From Flagellimonas pelagia (GTDB lineage Bacteria; Bacteroidota; Bacteroidia; Flavobacteriales; Flavobacteriaceae), in NCBI RefSeq assembly GCF_003584135.1, contig NZ_QXFI01000018.1:235255-299254 (forward strand): a DNA stretch of 64,000 bases, in the 5' to 3' direction. Positions 33,734 through 43,898 of the stretch are shown here, piece after piece. A program made the translations under genes and the position numbers. The notes beneath the pieces are model-generated. The model was not told the origin of the DNA. It saw nothing but the letters and a program-made list of their open reading frames with translations, and made no database searches. Numbering within the stretch: position 1 is the first letter of the stretch; the number at the start of each line of letters is the position of its first letter.

Positions 33734-33976
33734 ATGAGTGATCCAGAGGATGTTGATATCAAATTGGGAACAAACTCACTGTTTTGTCATATTCCTATAC
33801 TGTGACATTCCCACTGAATTCTATAAGGGACTGTTATTGCATTCTGCTTTGACATATTCTTTATCTGGCTTTCCTGTCAAAAAGAAGAAATAACAGAAAC
33901 CCAATCGACATTACTTAAATTTTCCAATAAGTGTAATGCACATGCATATAAGTTATCACCCAAAAATCAATCTGTC

Positions 33977-36900
33977 CTAGTTACTGTTTGTAGTATTGTT
34001 TGTATACGGTTCGTTGGTTTCAAAAAGTGCCCTTATCTCCCTTTTTTCGGATGATTTTATATGAGTTACTGCTTTTTGGCAAAAGTCATTGAACAATGTA
34101 GGATTGTCCAGGTTACCGTTGACCCATTCTGCCAAATATCCATTGAATCCTTCAAAACCCATGGTTTGGATCAGCTTATAAAATGCCACGGCCCCTTTAT
34201 TGATTTCAAGATATTCCGCTCCATCGGCATAGAGCAATGGTGGTTCTTGGTTGGGCTCGTTATTTTTGTCCTTGCCATACTTTTCCAACTTTTCTTGATA
34301 AGCTGATTACCGCTTCCCCACCTATTTCATTTTTCACATACAAGAGTCCCAACGCCTCTGGCAACCCTATTGTAAGCATATCCGCCCCTTGCACATTGGC
34401 AATGGTCAAGTTTTTTTGCAGCCACAGTTTGGCCAATCCACTACCGATGGTTTGATAGAGATAGGCTTTTTCCTGTAAACCTTCGGTATCGGCCACCCAA
34501 CCTTCTTTTTCAGAAAGTGCAATGGTATTGGCAAAGGTATACCGATCGTCTTGCCAACGGTGTATTTCTACCAATTGAAGTTGATTGTCGACCGAATTGG
34601 CCCCAAAGTTGGTTTGCATAAAAGCAACCCCTTTTTTTAATGCTTCTTGATAGAGGTCCACATTGAACGAATGGGTGGGTTTATGCAGAATGGAATAGTC
34701 TATATTCCCGGCCTTGCCCTTGCCAACGCTATAGTCTGATGATCCTACCTGCCAATTGAACACTTGGGGTTTCTTAATGGTATAGATGGAAGTGGTTCTA
34801 CCATCTTCAGTTTCCATTTTTTGTAAGGCTCCGGCCGTAAACGGAATTTGGCCTTCTTCGGTACTAATAATAATTTTACCTGTAACCCAATCGGCATCCG
34901 TAGCAAACACATTTTGGGTAAGGGCAAAGGCATTATCAACAGTGGCCATTCTGGAATCCAGACGTTCCAATCCCTGTTCTTGGCGTTTCCGGTTTTCCAA
35001 TAACTCCTTGTCGCTATCATATCCTTTCACAGGTAAAAAATCCTGAAGACTACCAAAACTTCCCTTTTTGGTCAAATCTGCCTGAAAATCGCTCTGCACA
35101 AAACCGACATATTGTTTGCTCCCTACCAAGGAAAGCTGCAACACGCTATCTTTTTGTAAGGTAGACGGGATTGGATAGGCGGTCAGGTTTTGCTCGACAT
35201 CCCCTTTTCCCATGGTCAATTCTTGTCCGTTCAGCTTCACATTGGATAATTGGACAAAATCCTTGGTATTGAAAAACAAGGTATCTGCCCCCTTTTCGTT
35301 GTTCAATGTGATATCAGCAGTAAATTCTGCCCTTCTTTTTGAAGGAAATAGATCCAATTTTACATCGATTGTTTCATATTTGGGCTGTGGTTTGGTTTCC
35401 AGATACTTGTATTTTATCTCGTACTAGGCATCCAATCGTTCCTCTTCGGCATCTGGGATAAAGTTGCCATTATCATACACATTTTTGGTGATGAACGACA
35501 TCAAAAACAAGAATGCCCCAAAAAACAACACCATCACACCTTTGGAAACCATGCTAAGTTGCATATTCTTCAACGAAAGTCTGTTTTTCCATTTTTTATC
35601 CGAGCCCCGCTTCCATAGCCAAACACCGGTCATGACCAAGGTAATGGCCAAAGCCAACCACAATAGGAAGAACCAATTGGCCGATTCTTGAAATATACCA
35701 TAACCGCTCATTTCCGAATAATCTTCAACTCCAGGAGTAAAACCATATCCTAGCCTTAAATCTTCAATGATGCCCATATCAAAGGAAACAATCAAGAAGA
35801 TGAAAATGGCCACACAAAGAAGGTGTGTGAAAATTCGATGGCTGGTCAAAGCTCCCACAAAAAACACCAAAGACGCCCAAAGTACAAAGTTCAAAAAGGC
35901 CCAACGATAGAGCAAAAGGTCCTCTGCAAATTGTCCTAAATCTATATAAGAAGCTCCACCCAACAACACTTGGGTAAACACGGATACTACAATAAAGCTC
36001 ACACTTAATATAAAAGACAGTCCAATAATCGCTGCCAATCTGGAAAGTTGGGTAACCCAGACAGGAACGGGCAACGAATCTGTTATTTGCCAAATATTGA
36101 CCGTCTTGTCCTTAAAAAACAACTCGCCGGCCCAAATCATGATCAACATGGTTATAAAAACGCCCCATTGCAACCTAAAATAGGTCATATTGCTACTGAT
36201 GGGATATTCATTACCAATATAATAAGCCGCATTCCAAGTAACATTTTGCAAAAACACCATCAATAAGATAATACCGAGGATTATTTTGAAGGAAGTAGGG
36301 CGAACAATGTTCAGGAACTCCAATTTTGAGAGTGACCATAGTTTAGTGAGAAAATTAGGTACTTTGTATTGTTTCACGACCTCTGGCAATTTTATGGATG
36401 CCGTAGAAAATGACACTTTCTTGCCTTCTTTGATTTTTTTGGATTTATCGGTACCGGCCTGTATGACGTACTTGAAAGAGAAGCGTAGATATGCCGCTAT
36501 GGCAAACACCATGGCAAGTCCCATCCAAAGCAATCGGTTCTTTAAAACATAGCCGGTCAGTTTGAACAGTTCGGTATTTTTTTGTGTGGGACTCAACAGT
36601 TCGGTATAGTGCTGTGCCGCTACATAGCCTCCCGAATCCGCCAAGATGTAAGCCATTAGATTATCCCCACCCCCGGTTTCGTAGGAAGTTTGGGCGATTA
36701 AAAATAGAATGACCACCAAGAATACGGCCAAATAACTTGTGGTCATTCTACGGGTAAACACAATGGCAAAAAATACAACGGATACATAAAAAAAGAGGTT
36801 GGGTACGGTAAACATGATCCAACCGTGAAACAAAGGGCCCCATTGAACCGGACCAAAACGACCAGCCTCGCCAATGCCGGAAAACGGCACCAACAAATGC

Positions 36901-37268
36901 CCAACAATCATACCCGTACTTAGAATGACAAGGTATAGGAAAGCGGCCAAAAAGCGGCCTATAAAAAATTGTTTTTCATTGATGGGCAGTGCATAGGTCC
37001 ACTCCGCGGATTTATACCTGATCTCTTTGTAAAGCACACCTCCGGTAGCTATGGCAATGATGATGATCATAAGCATACCCATGGCCGCATAGTTTCTATA
37101 CAAAATGCTCGAAGCGTTCATAAGCACCCCTTCGTTGGAAAAGAAATCAAACGATCCCTTGGTATACCATATCATCTGAAAGGCAAGCATGAGAAAGAAA
37201 ACAAGGGTAACCCAACTAAATACACGCTGTCTTAGCTCGTTTTTTACTATGGAAAATATTGTTTTCAT
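33977..37268 (-). pseudogene. ABC-2 permease fused to M1-aminopeptidase-like domain, broken by a stop and a frameshift
   Basis: Reads as one ~1090-codon gene in three pieces. 35424-37268 encodes 614 residues: twelve or so membrane helices of an ABC-2-type permease. It ends at TAG (35424-35426), after which the same frame continues YEIKYKYLE... into 34260-35357, the M1-like extracytoplasmic domain. Near 34283 one extra base shifts the frame (LSRK|VGKVWQGQK stop; the other frame gives LEKYGKDKNNEPNQEPP), and the protein resumes to 33977. No HExxH zinc motif is seen in the M1 part. Family members are usually intact ~1100-1200-residue proteins paired with an ABC ATPase, so this copy is inactive or split. 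Confidence 0.85.
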
Positions 37269-37269
37269 T

Positions 37270-37368
37270 TTAGTGTTCGCTTAAAATTTTAAAATAGGCA
37301 TCTTCTAAAGAAGGTTTTTTAGCATCAAAATCACCATTGGGTAAATCATTATATTGGGTAAGAATTTT
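37270..37368 (-). pseudogene. C-terminal remnant of an ABC transporter ATPase
   Basis: The last ~32 codons read KILTQYNDLPNGDF... KPSLEDAYFKILSEH, the usual tail of an ABC-2-type ATPase (PSLEDAYFKI), ending one base before the permease start. Upstream the frame is closed by TAA at 37369-37371, and no Walker motifs follow, so the gene body is deleted. It confirms decay of the whole ATPase-permease/M1 unit. Confidence 0.75.
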
Positions 37369-37371
37369 TTA

Positions 37372-37660
37372 AAAATGGAACAATCACCAAAATCGATTTA
37401 ATTGTATTTTTTGAGGCACGATTTCCATGATAAAACCAAAGAAAAAACGGGTCTGCAAATTAAACTCTGTCTGAAAGTAATTAAGTATTAATTTTTAGAG
37501 GTCAGTAGTTAGTTACTTATCCAAGATTTCACTTGGTGTATCATTGTACATTATAATGATGAACATCGATTCAAATCTAACAAAAAGGTCGCCAAGGACC
37601 GCCATGGGGATAGCATTTTAGATGTCGATAAAGCTCAACAACCGGAACACGGCCAGCATA
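37372..37660. other. Gene-free stretch between the decayed ABC unit and the efflux operon
   Basis: 289 bases. Short open frames occur (for example one starting near 37558 with MMNIDSNLTKRSPRTAMGIA) but none resembles a known protein and no terminator-like hairpin is visible. It probably contains the deletion junction of the lost ABC ATPase gene. Confidence 0.5.
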
Positions 37661-40600
37661 TCACAGCGTGTGGTCTGGGTTAAAGCCATCTACCAATTTT
37701 TTATGCTCGTAATCGGCCACCATAAGCTCCTCATAATCAGTTTTTGTTCCCTTGGTAAACTTATGTACCAATTTTTCCATTAAATTGTATATTACCGGTA
37801 CTATTATCAAGGTCAAGAAAAGCGAACTTATCAATCCCCCGATGATAACCCAGGCAAGACCATTTTTCCATCCCGATCCCGGGCCTGAGGCCAACGCAAT
37901 GGGAAGCATCCCGAAAACCATGGCAATGGTAGTCATTAGAATTGGGCGGAGACGTGCGTGGTTGGCCTGTATCAAGGCGTTCCTGACCGTTTCCCCTGAC
38001 CGGACCCTTTCGTTGGCAAAGTCAACCAGGATAATGGCGTTTTTACACACTAGCCCGATCAACATAATTATACCAAGAATGGTAAAGATGTTCAGGGAAT
38101 TGTTCGTTAACGCCAATGCCAGCAAAGCTCCGATGAACGATAAGGGAATGGAAAAAAGAACTACGAACGGGTGCACAAAACTGTCGTACAGGGAAACCAT
38201 TACCAAATAGACCAATATAATAGCTGCCAACATAGCAATTCCCAGTGTTCCGAACCCTTCCGATTGCCTTTCTTTATCCCCACCCCATACGTAATCGACC
38301 CCCGTGGGCCGTTCGACATCCTGGAAGGCAGCTTCCCATTCATCCGCGACCGTACCAGCTGGTCTGCCAACGGACTGCCCTTTTACGGTAACCGACGCGG
38401 TCTTATCCCGGCGTTCCAATTGGCTCGGGCCCAACGTTTCGGTGATGTCGGCGAACTGTGAGAGTTTTACCTCTTGCCCTTGGTCATTAGTAAGGATCAA
38501 ATCCCCTACATCGACAATGCTTTTTCTATCAAAACTATTGTAGCGAATGTTAATATCATATTCATATTCCCCTGCCCTGAATTTGCCATCGGTATTCCCG
38601 TTAAATGCTGTTTGCATTGTCAACCCCACCGTTTGTAACGATAATCCCAGGGAGGCCATTTTATCCCGATCTACTTGAACATTGATTTCAGGATTTCCCG
38701 TTTCTACGGACAATTCAATTTCCGTGGCCCCAGGAATCTTATGCAGTTCCGCCTCCGCCTTTCTGGCAAAGACCATGGCACTATCCAAACTAGGTCCGGT
38801 CACTACCAAGGCCAACGGGGCTTCCTCCGCCACTCCCAAAAGACTTATAGGGACGGTTTTCACCTTGGCTCCGACCAAAATTTTCTCTAAACGACGTTTT
38901 GTTTTGGCGGCAAATACATAAGAATCGTCCTGCCTTTCATTTTCATCAACCATTTGGACGTTTATTTCCGCCTTGTAAGCTGTAGCCTGTGAAGCTCCTA
39001 AGCCTTCGCTGGTCTGGCCTACAGTGGTGATAAGGCTCTTGACTTCTTCCTGTGTATTCAAAAAGGCCTCTGCTTTTTGGGCCATAAAATTACTTTCTTC
39101 CAATGAGGCATCTTTTGGTAGTTCTATCTGCACCAAAAACTCGCCCCTATCCGATGTGGCAAAGAATTCGCCTCCAATAAATCCTGCCGCTACCAAGGCG
39201 ATCGAAGCAAAGAAGATAACCAAAACGATGGACAGCGTGGTTTTATAATGATCCAGGCACCAGGTCAATAAGCCGGAGATCCAATTCGTGAAACGTTTTA
39301 ATTGTGTTTCGAATTTGATGATAAGCCTACCGAACAGGTTTTTACCTGTGATATGCTCCAATTTTCCGAAACGGGACGATAACCAAGGAATAATGGTAAA
39401 CGATGCCAATAGGGACAACAAGGTCGAAATAATTATGGTCACACAAAATTGGGTAATGATTTTGGACACCAGACCGCTGCTCATGGCAATGGGAAAAAAG
39501 ACGACCACGATTACCAGCGTTATGGATGTTACCGTGCCCCCGATTTCAGCGGTACCGTCATAGGCCGCACGGACACGGTTTTTGCCCATTTCCATATGCC
39601 GGTAAATGTTTTCGAGTACAACGATGGCATCGTCCACCAAGATGCCTACGACCAAAGACAATCCTAATAAACTCATTAAGTTCAAGGTATAATCCAACAA
39701 CAAAAAGCCTATAAATGTCGCAACCAACGATGCGGGTATGGACACCATTACAATTAGCGAGTTTCTTACACTGTGCAAGAAGAACAGCATTACGATCGCC
39801 ACCAATAACACGGCGATCAATAGGTCATGGATTACGGAATCGGCCGCCTCTAGGGTAAAAACACTACTGTCATTGGCGACATTGAGACTGAGGTCTATGG
39901 TTTTATAATCGGTCTCGAGCTGTGCTATCCGTTTTAATATATCTTCACTTACAGCTACGGCATTGGCATCGGACTGCTTGATCACCTGCAGTAGGATGGC
40001 ACTTTTTTGCTTTACCCGTGCAATTTTTTCAGGTATTTTTTGACTGTCCTGAACATCCGCAATATCACTGAGCCTCACTTGGATGCCATCTTTATCAGCG
40101 ACTACCAGATTGCGCAGCTCTTCAACATTTTTATATTTTCCGGCCAACCGGATCAATATTTTTTGCTGCCTGGTCTGAATATTTCCTGTGGGGAAATCCA
40201 AATTCGAGGCCAGGATGGTCTGTTGGACCTGGGGTATGGAAAGGTTATATCCATGAAGTCGGTCGGCGTCTAAATTTACCTGGATTTCCCTTTCTTGCCC
40301 CCCGATCAAATTTATCTGTGCCACACCATTGACCCGGGAAAGCAAAGGGGCAATTTTTTTATCAATCAGGTCATAAAACTTAATTTCATCCATAGTGCCA
40401 TTAGCACCAATTGTCATAATCGGAAGGTCGCTCAATGAAAATTTGCTTAAGGAGGGTGTTTTGGCATCATCGGGCAGATCACTGATAATGGCATTGATTT
40501 TCCGTTGTGCATCGTTTAGGGAAATATCAACATTGGCATCATCCGTCAAGGTAATCGCAACCGTGGAAAGGCTTTCATAAGAACGGGATTCTATTTTTTT

Positions 40601-40831
40601 GATGTTCTCCAGAGAGGCAACCGCATCCTCTATTTTTTTTGTCACGGTATTTTCGATCTCGCTGGGCGAGGCACCGGGGTAGATAGTGGCGACGGTTATG
40701 ACATTTCGGTCGAATTTGGGTATCAATTCATACCCCAGTTGGTTATAACTGAACAGGCCCCCAAGGGTAAGTATGGTGAATAGCACAATGACCAATGAAG
40801 GCCTTTTTATGGAAATTTCCGCTAATTTCAT
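37661..40831 (-). CDS. RND multidrug/solute efflux pump, inner-membrane subunit (AcrB/HAE1 type)
   Basis: 1056 residues with the duplicated RND layout: helix 1 (PSLVIVLFTILTLGGLFSY), a large periplasmic domain starting YPGASPSEIENTVTKKIEDA, helices 2-6 including VVGILVDDAIVVLENIYR with the proton-relay Asp pair, a second periplasmic domain, and helices 8-12 (LIGLVCKNAIILVDFAN). Proton-driven export through the periplasmic adaptor and TolC-like channel encoded upstream. Last gene of a paaI-tolC-mfp-rnd operon under a divergent TetR regulator. Confidence 0.95.
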   Translation of the reverse strand: MKLAEISIKRPSLVIVLFTILTLGGLFSYNQLGYELIPKFDRNVITVATIYPGASPSEIENTVTKKIEDAVASLENIKKIESRSYESLSTVAITLTDDANVDISLNDAQRKINAIISDLPDDAKTPSLSKFSLSDLPIMTIGANGTMDEIKFYDLIDKKIAPLLSRVNGVAQINLIGGQEREIQVNLDADRLHGYNLSIPQVQQTILASNLDFPTGNIQTRQQKILIRLAGKYKNVEELRNLVVADKDGIQVRLSDIADVQDSQKIPEKIARVKQKSAILLQVIKQSDANAVAVSEDILKRIAQLETDYKTIDLSLNVANDSSVFTLEAADSVIHDLLIAVLLVAIVMLFFLHSVRNSLIVMVSIPASLVATFIGFLLLDYTLNLMSLLGLSLVVGILVDDAIVVLENIYRHMEMGKNRVRAAYDGTAEIGGTVTSITLVIVVVFFPIAMSSGLVSKIITQFCVTIIISTLLSLLASFTIIPWLSSRFGKLEHITGKNLFGRLIIKFETQLKRFTNWISGLLTWCLDHYKTTLSIVLVIFFASIALVAAGFIGGEFFATSDRGEFLVQIELPKDASLEESNFMAQKAEAFLNTQEEVKSLITTVGQTSEGLGASQATAYKAEINVQMVDENERQDDSYVFAAKTKRRLEKILVGAKVKTVPISLLGVAEEAPLALVVTGPSLDSAMVFARKAEAELHKIPGATEIELSVETGNPEINVQVDRDKMASLGLSLQTVGLTMQTAFNGNTDGKFRAGEYEYDINIRYNSFDRKSIVDVGDLILTNDQGQEVKLSQFADITETLGPSQLERRDKTASVTVKGQSVGRPAGTVADEWEAAFQDVERPTGVDYVWGGDKERQSEGFGTLGIAMLAAIILVYLVMVSLYDSFVHPFVVLFSIPLSFIGALLALALTNNSLNIFTILGIIMLIGLVCKNAIILVDFANERVRSGETVRNALIQANHARLRPILMTTIAMVFGMLPIALASGPGSGWKNGLAWVIIGGLISSLFLTLIIVPVIYNLMEKLVHKFTKGTKTDYEELMVADYEHKKLVDGFNPDHTL

Positions 40832-40867
40832 AGTATGGAATAAAATGTTTCAGGTTATTGTCCGGTT

Positions 40868-41932
40868 CTAGTCGATGATGTCTATCTTGGAACCGTTCTG
40901 TAGATTGATCTGCCCGGTAACTATTACGAGTTCATTGCTGTCCAGACCATCTAATATTTCGACCTTATCACCGAATATTCTTCCAGCCGTTACACCGGTC
41001 AGTTTTGCAACTCCATCCTCAGCGACAAAAACCTGGTTACTGCTTACACTTCCCAGGAACGCATTTCTAGGGGCCACCAGTATCTTTTCGCTTTCCCGGT
41101 CTGACGAGGTGAAGGATGCCGTCCCGTACATGCCCGCCTTCAAGGCGTTGTCCGGATTGTTCGATATCTCGATTTCCACAGGAAAATTCAAACTGCTATC
41201 CGATTTCGGTGCTATAAACGTGATTTTCCCTGCAAATGTCCTGTCTGGTAAGACACTGGCTTTTACATTTACCGGGGCACCCGTTTTTAAACTGGCCACT
41301 TGGGACTCGTTGACCGTAACCCTAAGTTTAAGTTTGGAGACATCGACAATTTCGAACATTGGTGTTGCTGTTGCCAGAACAGAACCTGGTTCGATAAAAC
41401 GCTTATTTACAACTCCTTTTATCGTAGCTTTTATGCTGACATCACTCGCATTTACCCTCGCTTGTTCCAGTCTCGATTGTGCAGTAACCAAGGTCAACTT
41501 GGCCTGATCCATTTGTTGTTCGGTCACTCCACCGGTTTTTAAGGCATTTTCAAAACGGTTGAAATTTTTGGACGCATTCTGATAGGCCGCTTCGGCCGCG
41601 TGCAGTTCTGCCGATACCTGCTCACTTCTCACAACTGCCAAAGTCTTGCCCACTCTGACATGATCACCTTCTTCTACCAATACCCTAACGACTCTACCTG
41701 GCTTTTCCGCAGAAAAATCCAGTTCTTTAAAGGGCTCGAAGTTTCCATTGGCGGTAAAATTGAGGGGAATAGTTTCCATCTTTACCGTATCAACCTTTAC
41801 AGTGACACTAGCATTTTTCTGTGCAACTATATCCGTTTTTGCTTGATTTTCTTGTTTGTTGTTCATTAAGATGAAGGCAATCAGGGCCAATACCACTAAA
41901 ATTGTAAGTATGTATATTATGTTCTTTTTCAT
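40868..41932 (-). CDS. RND efflux periplasmic adaptor (membrane fusion protein)
   Basis: 354 residues. One N-terminal membrane anchor (IIYILTILVVLALIAFIL), a lipoyl/barrel-sandwich half (GRVVRVLVEEGDHVRVGKTL), an alpha hairpin (EAAYQNASKNFNRFENALK), the second half (IKATIKGVVNKRFIEPGSVL) and the beta-barrel domain (LRVTVNESQVASLKTG). Bridges the pump and the outer-membrane channel. Lies 36 bases upstream of the pump gene and eight bases after tolC-like gene. Confidence 0.94.
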   Translation of the reverse strand: MKKNIIYILTILVVLALIAFILMNNKQENQAKTDIVAQKNASVTVKVDTVKMETIPLNFTANGNFEPFKELDFSAEKPGRVVRVLVEEGDHVRVGKTLAVVRSEQVSAELHAAEAAYQNASKNFNRFENALKTGGVTEQQMDQAKLTLVTAQSRLEQARVNASDVSIKATIKGVVNKRFIEPGSVLATATPMFEIVDVSKLKLRVTVNESQVASLKTGAPVNVKASVLPDRTFAGKITFIAPKSDSSLNFPVEIEISNNPDNALKAGMYGTASFTSSDRESEKILVAPRNAFLGSVSSNQVFVAEDGVAKLTGVTAGRIFGDKVEILDGLDSNELVIVTGQINLQNGSKIDIID

Positions 41933-41940
41933 CGTGCTTA

Positions 41941-43281
41941 TTAGTTTGTTAGTGACTTTAATTCCCCTTTAGACTTCAACAACAGGATTTCTGCCAGTTT
42001 GTATTGTAAAATTGCGGAGTTAAAGTTGTTCCTAGCCTCGGTCAAGGCGTTTTCCGCATCCAATAGATCCGTTAGCGGAGCCAAACCTTGGACGTAATTG
42101 TTTCTGGTATTGTCCAAAACTGCCTGTGCCAACCTGACATTTTCGTTTTGATTGTTGACGGTCGCAATACTATTGTTTATTTGGGTTCGGGCATTTTCGT
42201 AATCAAGATCTAAGGCCAATTCGGTATCCTTGATATCCTCTTGTAAGATCCGCAGATCTATATCGGCCTGCATTACTTTGGAACGTGTACCAAAACCTGC
42301 GAAAATGGGAATTTTCAAATTCAATCCTATCGATGAAAAATCGGACCAATATACCTTGTCCTCAGGCTTTTTGAACCAGGGAAGGTCCGGGCCTTGGCCA
42401 AGATAGTTGTACCCAACTGTTAGGGAAAGCGTTGGATAATATTCCGCCTTGACCGCCATTTTCTGGTAAGTCAACAATTGTTCCTGCTTTTTGAGAAGCA
42501 GATACTCCGATCGATTCTCGGTATCCGGGGATGAAACTACCTCGCTTGGTCTGAATTCGAACTCGATTTCCGGAATTTCGATTTGGGCGGTTATGGGCAT
42601 TCCCATAAAAAATTTCAGGGTATTTTCTTGAAGTTGTAGCGCATTGTTTATCTGGAGCCGTTGGGTCTCTAGATTTGAAATTTTAACAATAATCCTGTCC
42701 AAATCGATTTTCTTCGCTAGCCCATTTTGAAACTGGCCCTCAATGATATTTTTCGCCTTGATCGTATTTGCCAACGTACTATCAAGTACCTGAAGGTTTA
42801 AACGCTGTAGATATACTTGATAGTAACTATTGGCTACCTTTTCTATTACCTGCTCTTGAGTTAATCGATTATTGATCTGATAAAACTCACGGGTAGTTTT
42901 TGCTGCTTTTAAACCTGTGTAAACCGATTGGTCAAATAAGTTCTGGTTCAACGAAACACCAAAGACCGAATTCCATTTTTGCCCCAAAGTTGCCTGTATA
43001 ACGGTGCCCGGTTGCCCAAAGGAACTTCCATCGATCACATTGGTCTGTAGGATGGGATTATAGACCAAACTACCATTTCCTGTGATCTGTGGCAATGCTC
43101 GCGAACGAACTTCCTGGATTTGGTACTCACTATTTTCAATGGCCAGCTTCGATTTTTGTGCATCGGCCTTGTATTCAAGAGCATAGGAAACGGCATCCTT
43201 TAGGCTAAGCTGCTTTATTTCCTGGGCATTGGCTACGCAAACAAGGCATAAAAGGGAAATGCTTAAAATTTTTTTGATCAT
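41941..43281 (-). CDS. TolC-family outer-membrane efflux channel
   Basis: 446 residues. Signal peptide ends VCVANAQ; then two repeated helical/beta halves typical of outer-membrane efflux proteins (LSLKDAVSYALEYKADAQ; YENARTQINNSIATVNNQNE; LAPLTDLLDAENALTEARNN). Forms the outer-membrane exit duct for the RND pump encoded downstream. Confidence 0.94.
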   Translation of the reverse strand: MIKKILSISLLCLVCVANAQEIKQLSLKDAVSYALEYKADAQKSKLAIENSEYQIQEVRSRALPQITGNGSLVYNPILQTNVIDGSSFGQPGTVIQATLGQKWNSVFGVSLNQNLFDQSVYTGLKAAKTTREFYQINNRLTQEQVIEKVANSYYQVYLQRLNLQVLDSTLANTIKAKNIIEGQFQNGLAKKIDLDRIIVKISNLETQRLQINNALQLQENTLKFFMGMPITAQIEIPEIEFEFRPSEVVSSPDTENRSEYLLLKKQEQLLTYQKMAVKAEYYPTLSLTVGYNYLGQGPDLPWFKKPEDKVYWSDFSSIGLNLKIPIFAGFGTRSKVMQADIDLRILQEDIKDTELALDLDYENARTQINNSIATVNNQNENVRLAQAVLDNTRNNYVQGLAPLTDLLDAENALTEARNNFNSAILQYKLAEILLLKSKGELKSLTN

Positions 43282-43378
43282 AAACGGATACGTATTTAAT
43301 GGGGGAGAAATTTTAGGATGTCCTATAGGGTTTTTTAAGATCCTCTTGTTTTATGTATAATTCTTTATTACCTAAAGT

Positions 43379-43819
43379 TTAGGAGCCGTTTCTATGGATG
43401 CTATATATACATCTTGCCAAAGCCACTAAATCTTTTTGTCCACTTTGGAAAAGTTCCACGTCCACCACGTTGATGGATTTACCACTTTTAACAATCTTTG
43501 CCTTGGCCAAAATATCCCCTTCAACGGTAGGATGGAGATAATCGATCCGCATATCCAAGGTATTTATCCTGTCCTGTAAGGAATCGAGGGTCGTCGCTCC
43601 GGCAGCTCCTCCAGCCGTATCGGCCATAGCGGCCAAAATTCCTCCATGCCATCGTTTTTGCAGATAGTCGCCTATGAATTCTTTCTTAAAAGGGACTTTG
43701 ATGCACACGTACCCAAGTCTGATTTCCATAATTTCTAACCCGAATATTTTATTGGCCGGCATCATGTTTTCAATAGCATGCTTTAAAAACAAATAGTCGT
43801 CTTGCCCTATTTCCTGCAT
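43379..43819 (-). CDS. PaaI-type hot-dog thioesterase
   Basis: 146 residues. Hot-dog fold with the helix motif KRWHGGILAAMADTAGGAAG, where the conserved HGG...D pattern of PaaI-like acyl-CoA thioesterases is visible, then INTLDMRIDYLHPTVEG. It is the first gene of the efflux operon, 97 bases before tolC, and divergent from tetR. Such thioesterases beside RND pumps suggest handling of acyl or aromatic CoA compounds linked to the exported substrate; this is inference. Confidence 0.85.
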   Translation of the reverse strand: MQEIGQDDYLFLKHAIENMMPANKIFGLEIMEIRLGYVCIKVPFKKEFIGDYLQKRWHGGILAAMADTAGGAAGATTLDSLQDRINTLDMRIDYLHPTVEGDILAKAKIVKSGKSINVVDVELFQSGQKDLVALARCIYSIHRNGS

Positions 43820-43855
43820 TGGTCAGATTTTAAAAATTAAAAGATTTTTTTTTTG

Positions 43856-43896
43856 CTAAAATAAATATTATTTTAGACTTTCTAACTAAAAAAGTC
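43856..43896. promoter_or_regulatory. Overlapping dyads between paaI and tetR (probable TetR operator)
   Basis: CTAAAATAA-ATA-TTATTTTAG (43856-43876, perfect 9-bp arms) is directly followed by and shares one base with the imperfect dyad GACTTTCTAACTAAAAAAGTC (43876-43896), which ends two bases before the tetR ATG. The whole divergent gap is 79 bases, so a repressor here would control both directions. Confidence 0.6.
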
Positions 43897-43898
43897 AA

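Larger units (their letters stand above)
25764..33976. mobile_element. Mobilizable integrated element at tRNA-Arg (right end not located)
   Basis: Left boundary is the tRNA-Arg 3' half overlapped by the recombinase gene. Cargo from left to right: serine recombinase, Fic, PC4-like protein, HicB, HicA, two small unknown proteins, relaxase with nested ORF, MobC, and an oriT-like segment, all leftward, then an IS3-family insertion. No conjugation (Tra/VirB) genes are present, so transfer would need a helper. I looked for a second copy of the tRNA 3' end up to 33976 and elsewhere by eye and found none; the right junction may be deleted, IS-altered, or a very short core typical of serine recombinases. 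Confidence 0.7.

Noticed and set aside
35424..35426. Programmed readthrough (for example of the amber codon) in the permease/M1 gene
   Set aside because: A separate frameshift lies further on and the partner ATPase is deleted, so simple gene decay explains the stop better.
37372..37660. Possible small gene near 37558
   Set aside because: About 21 codons with no recognisable feature.
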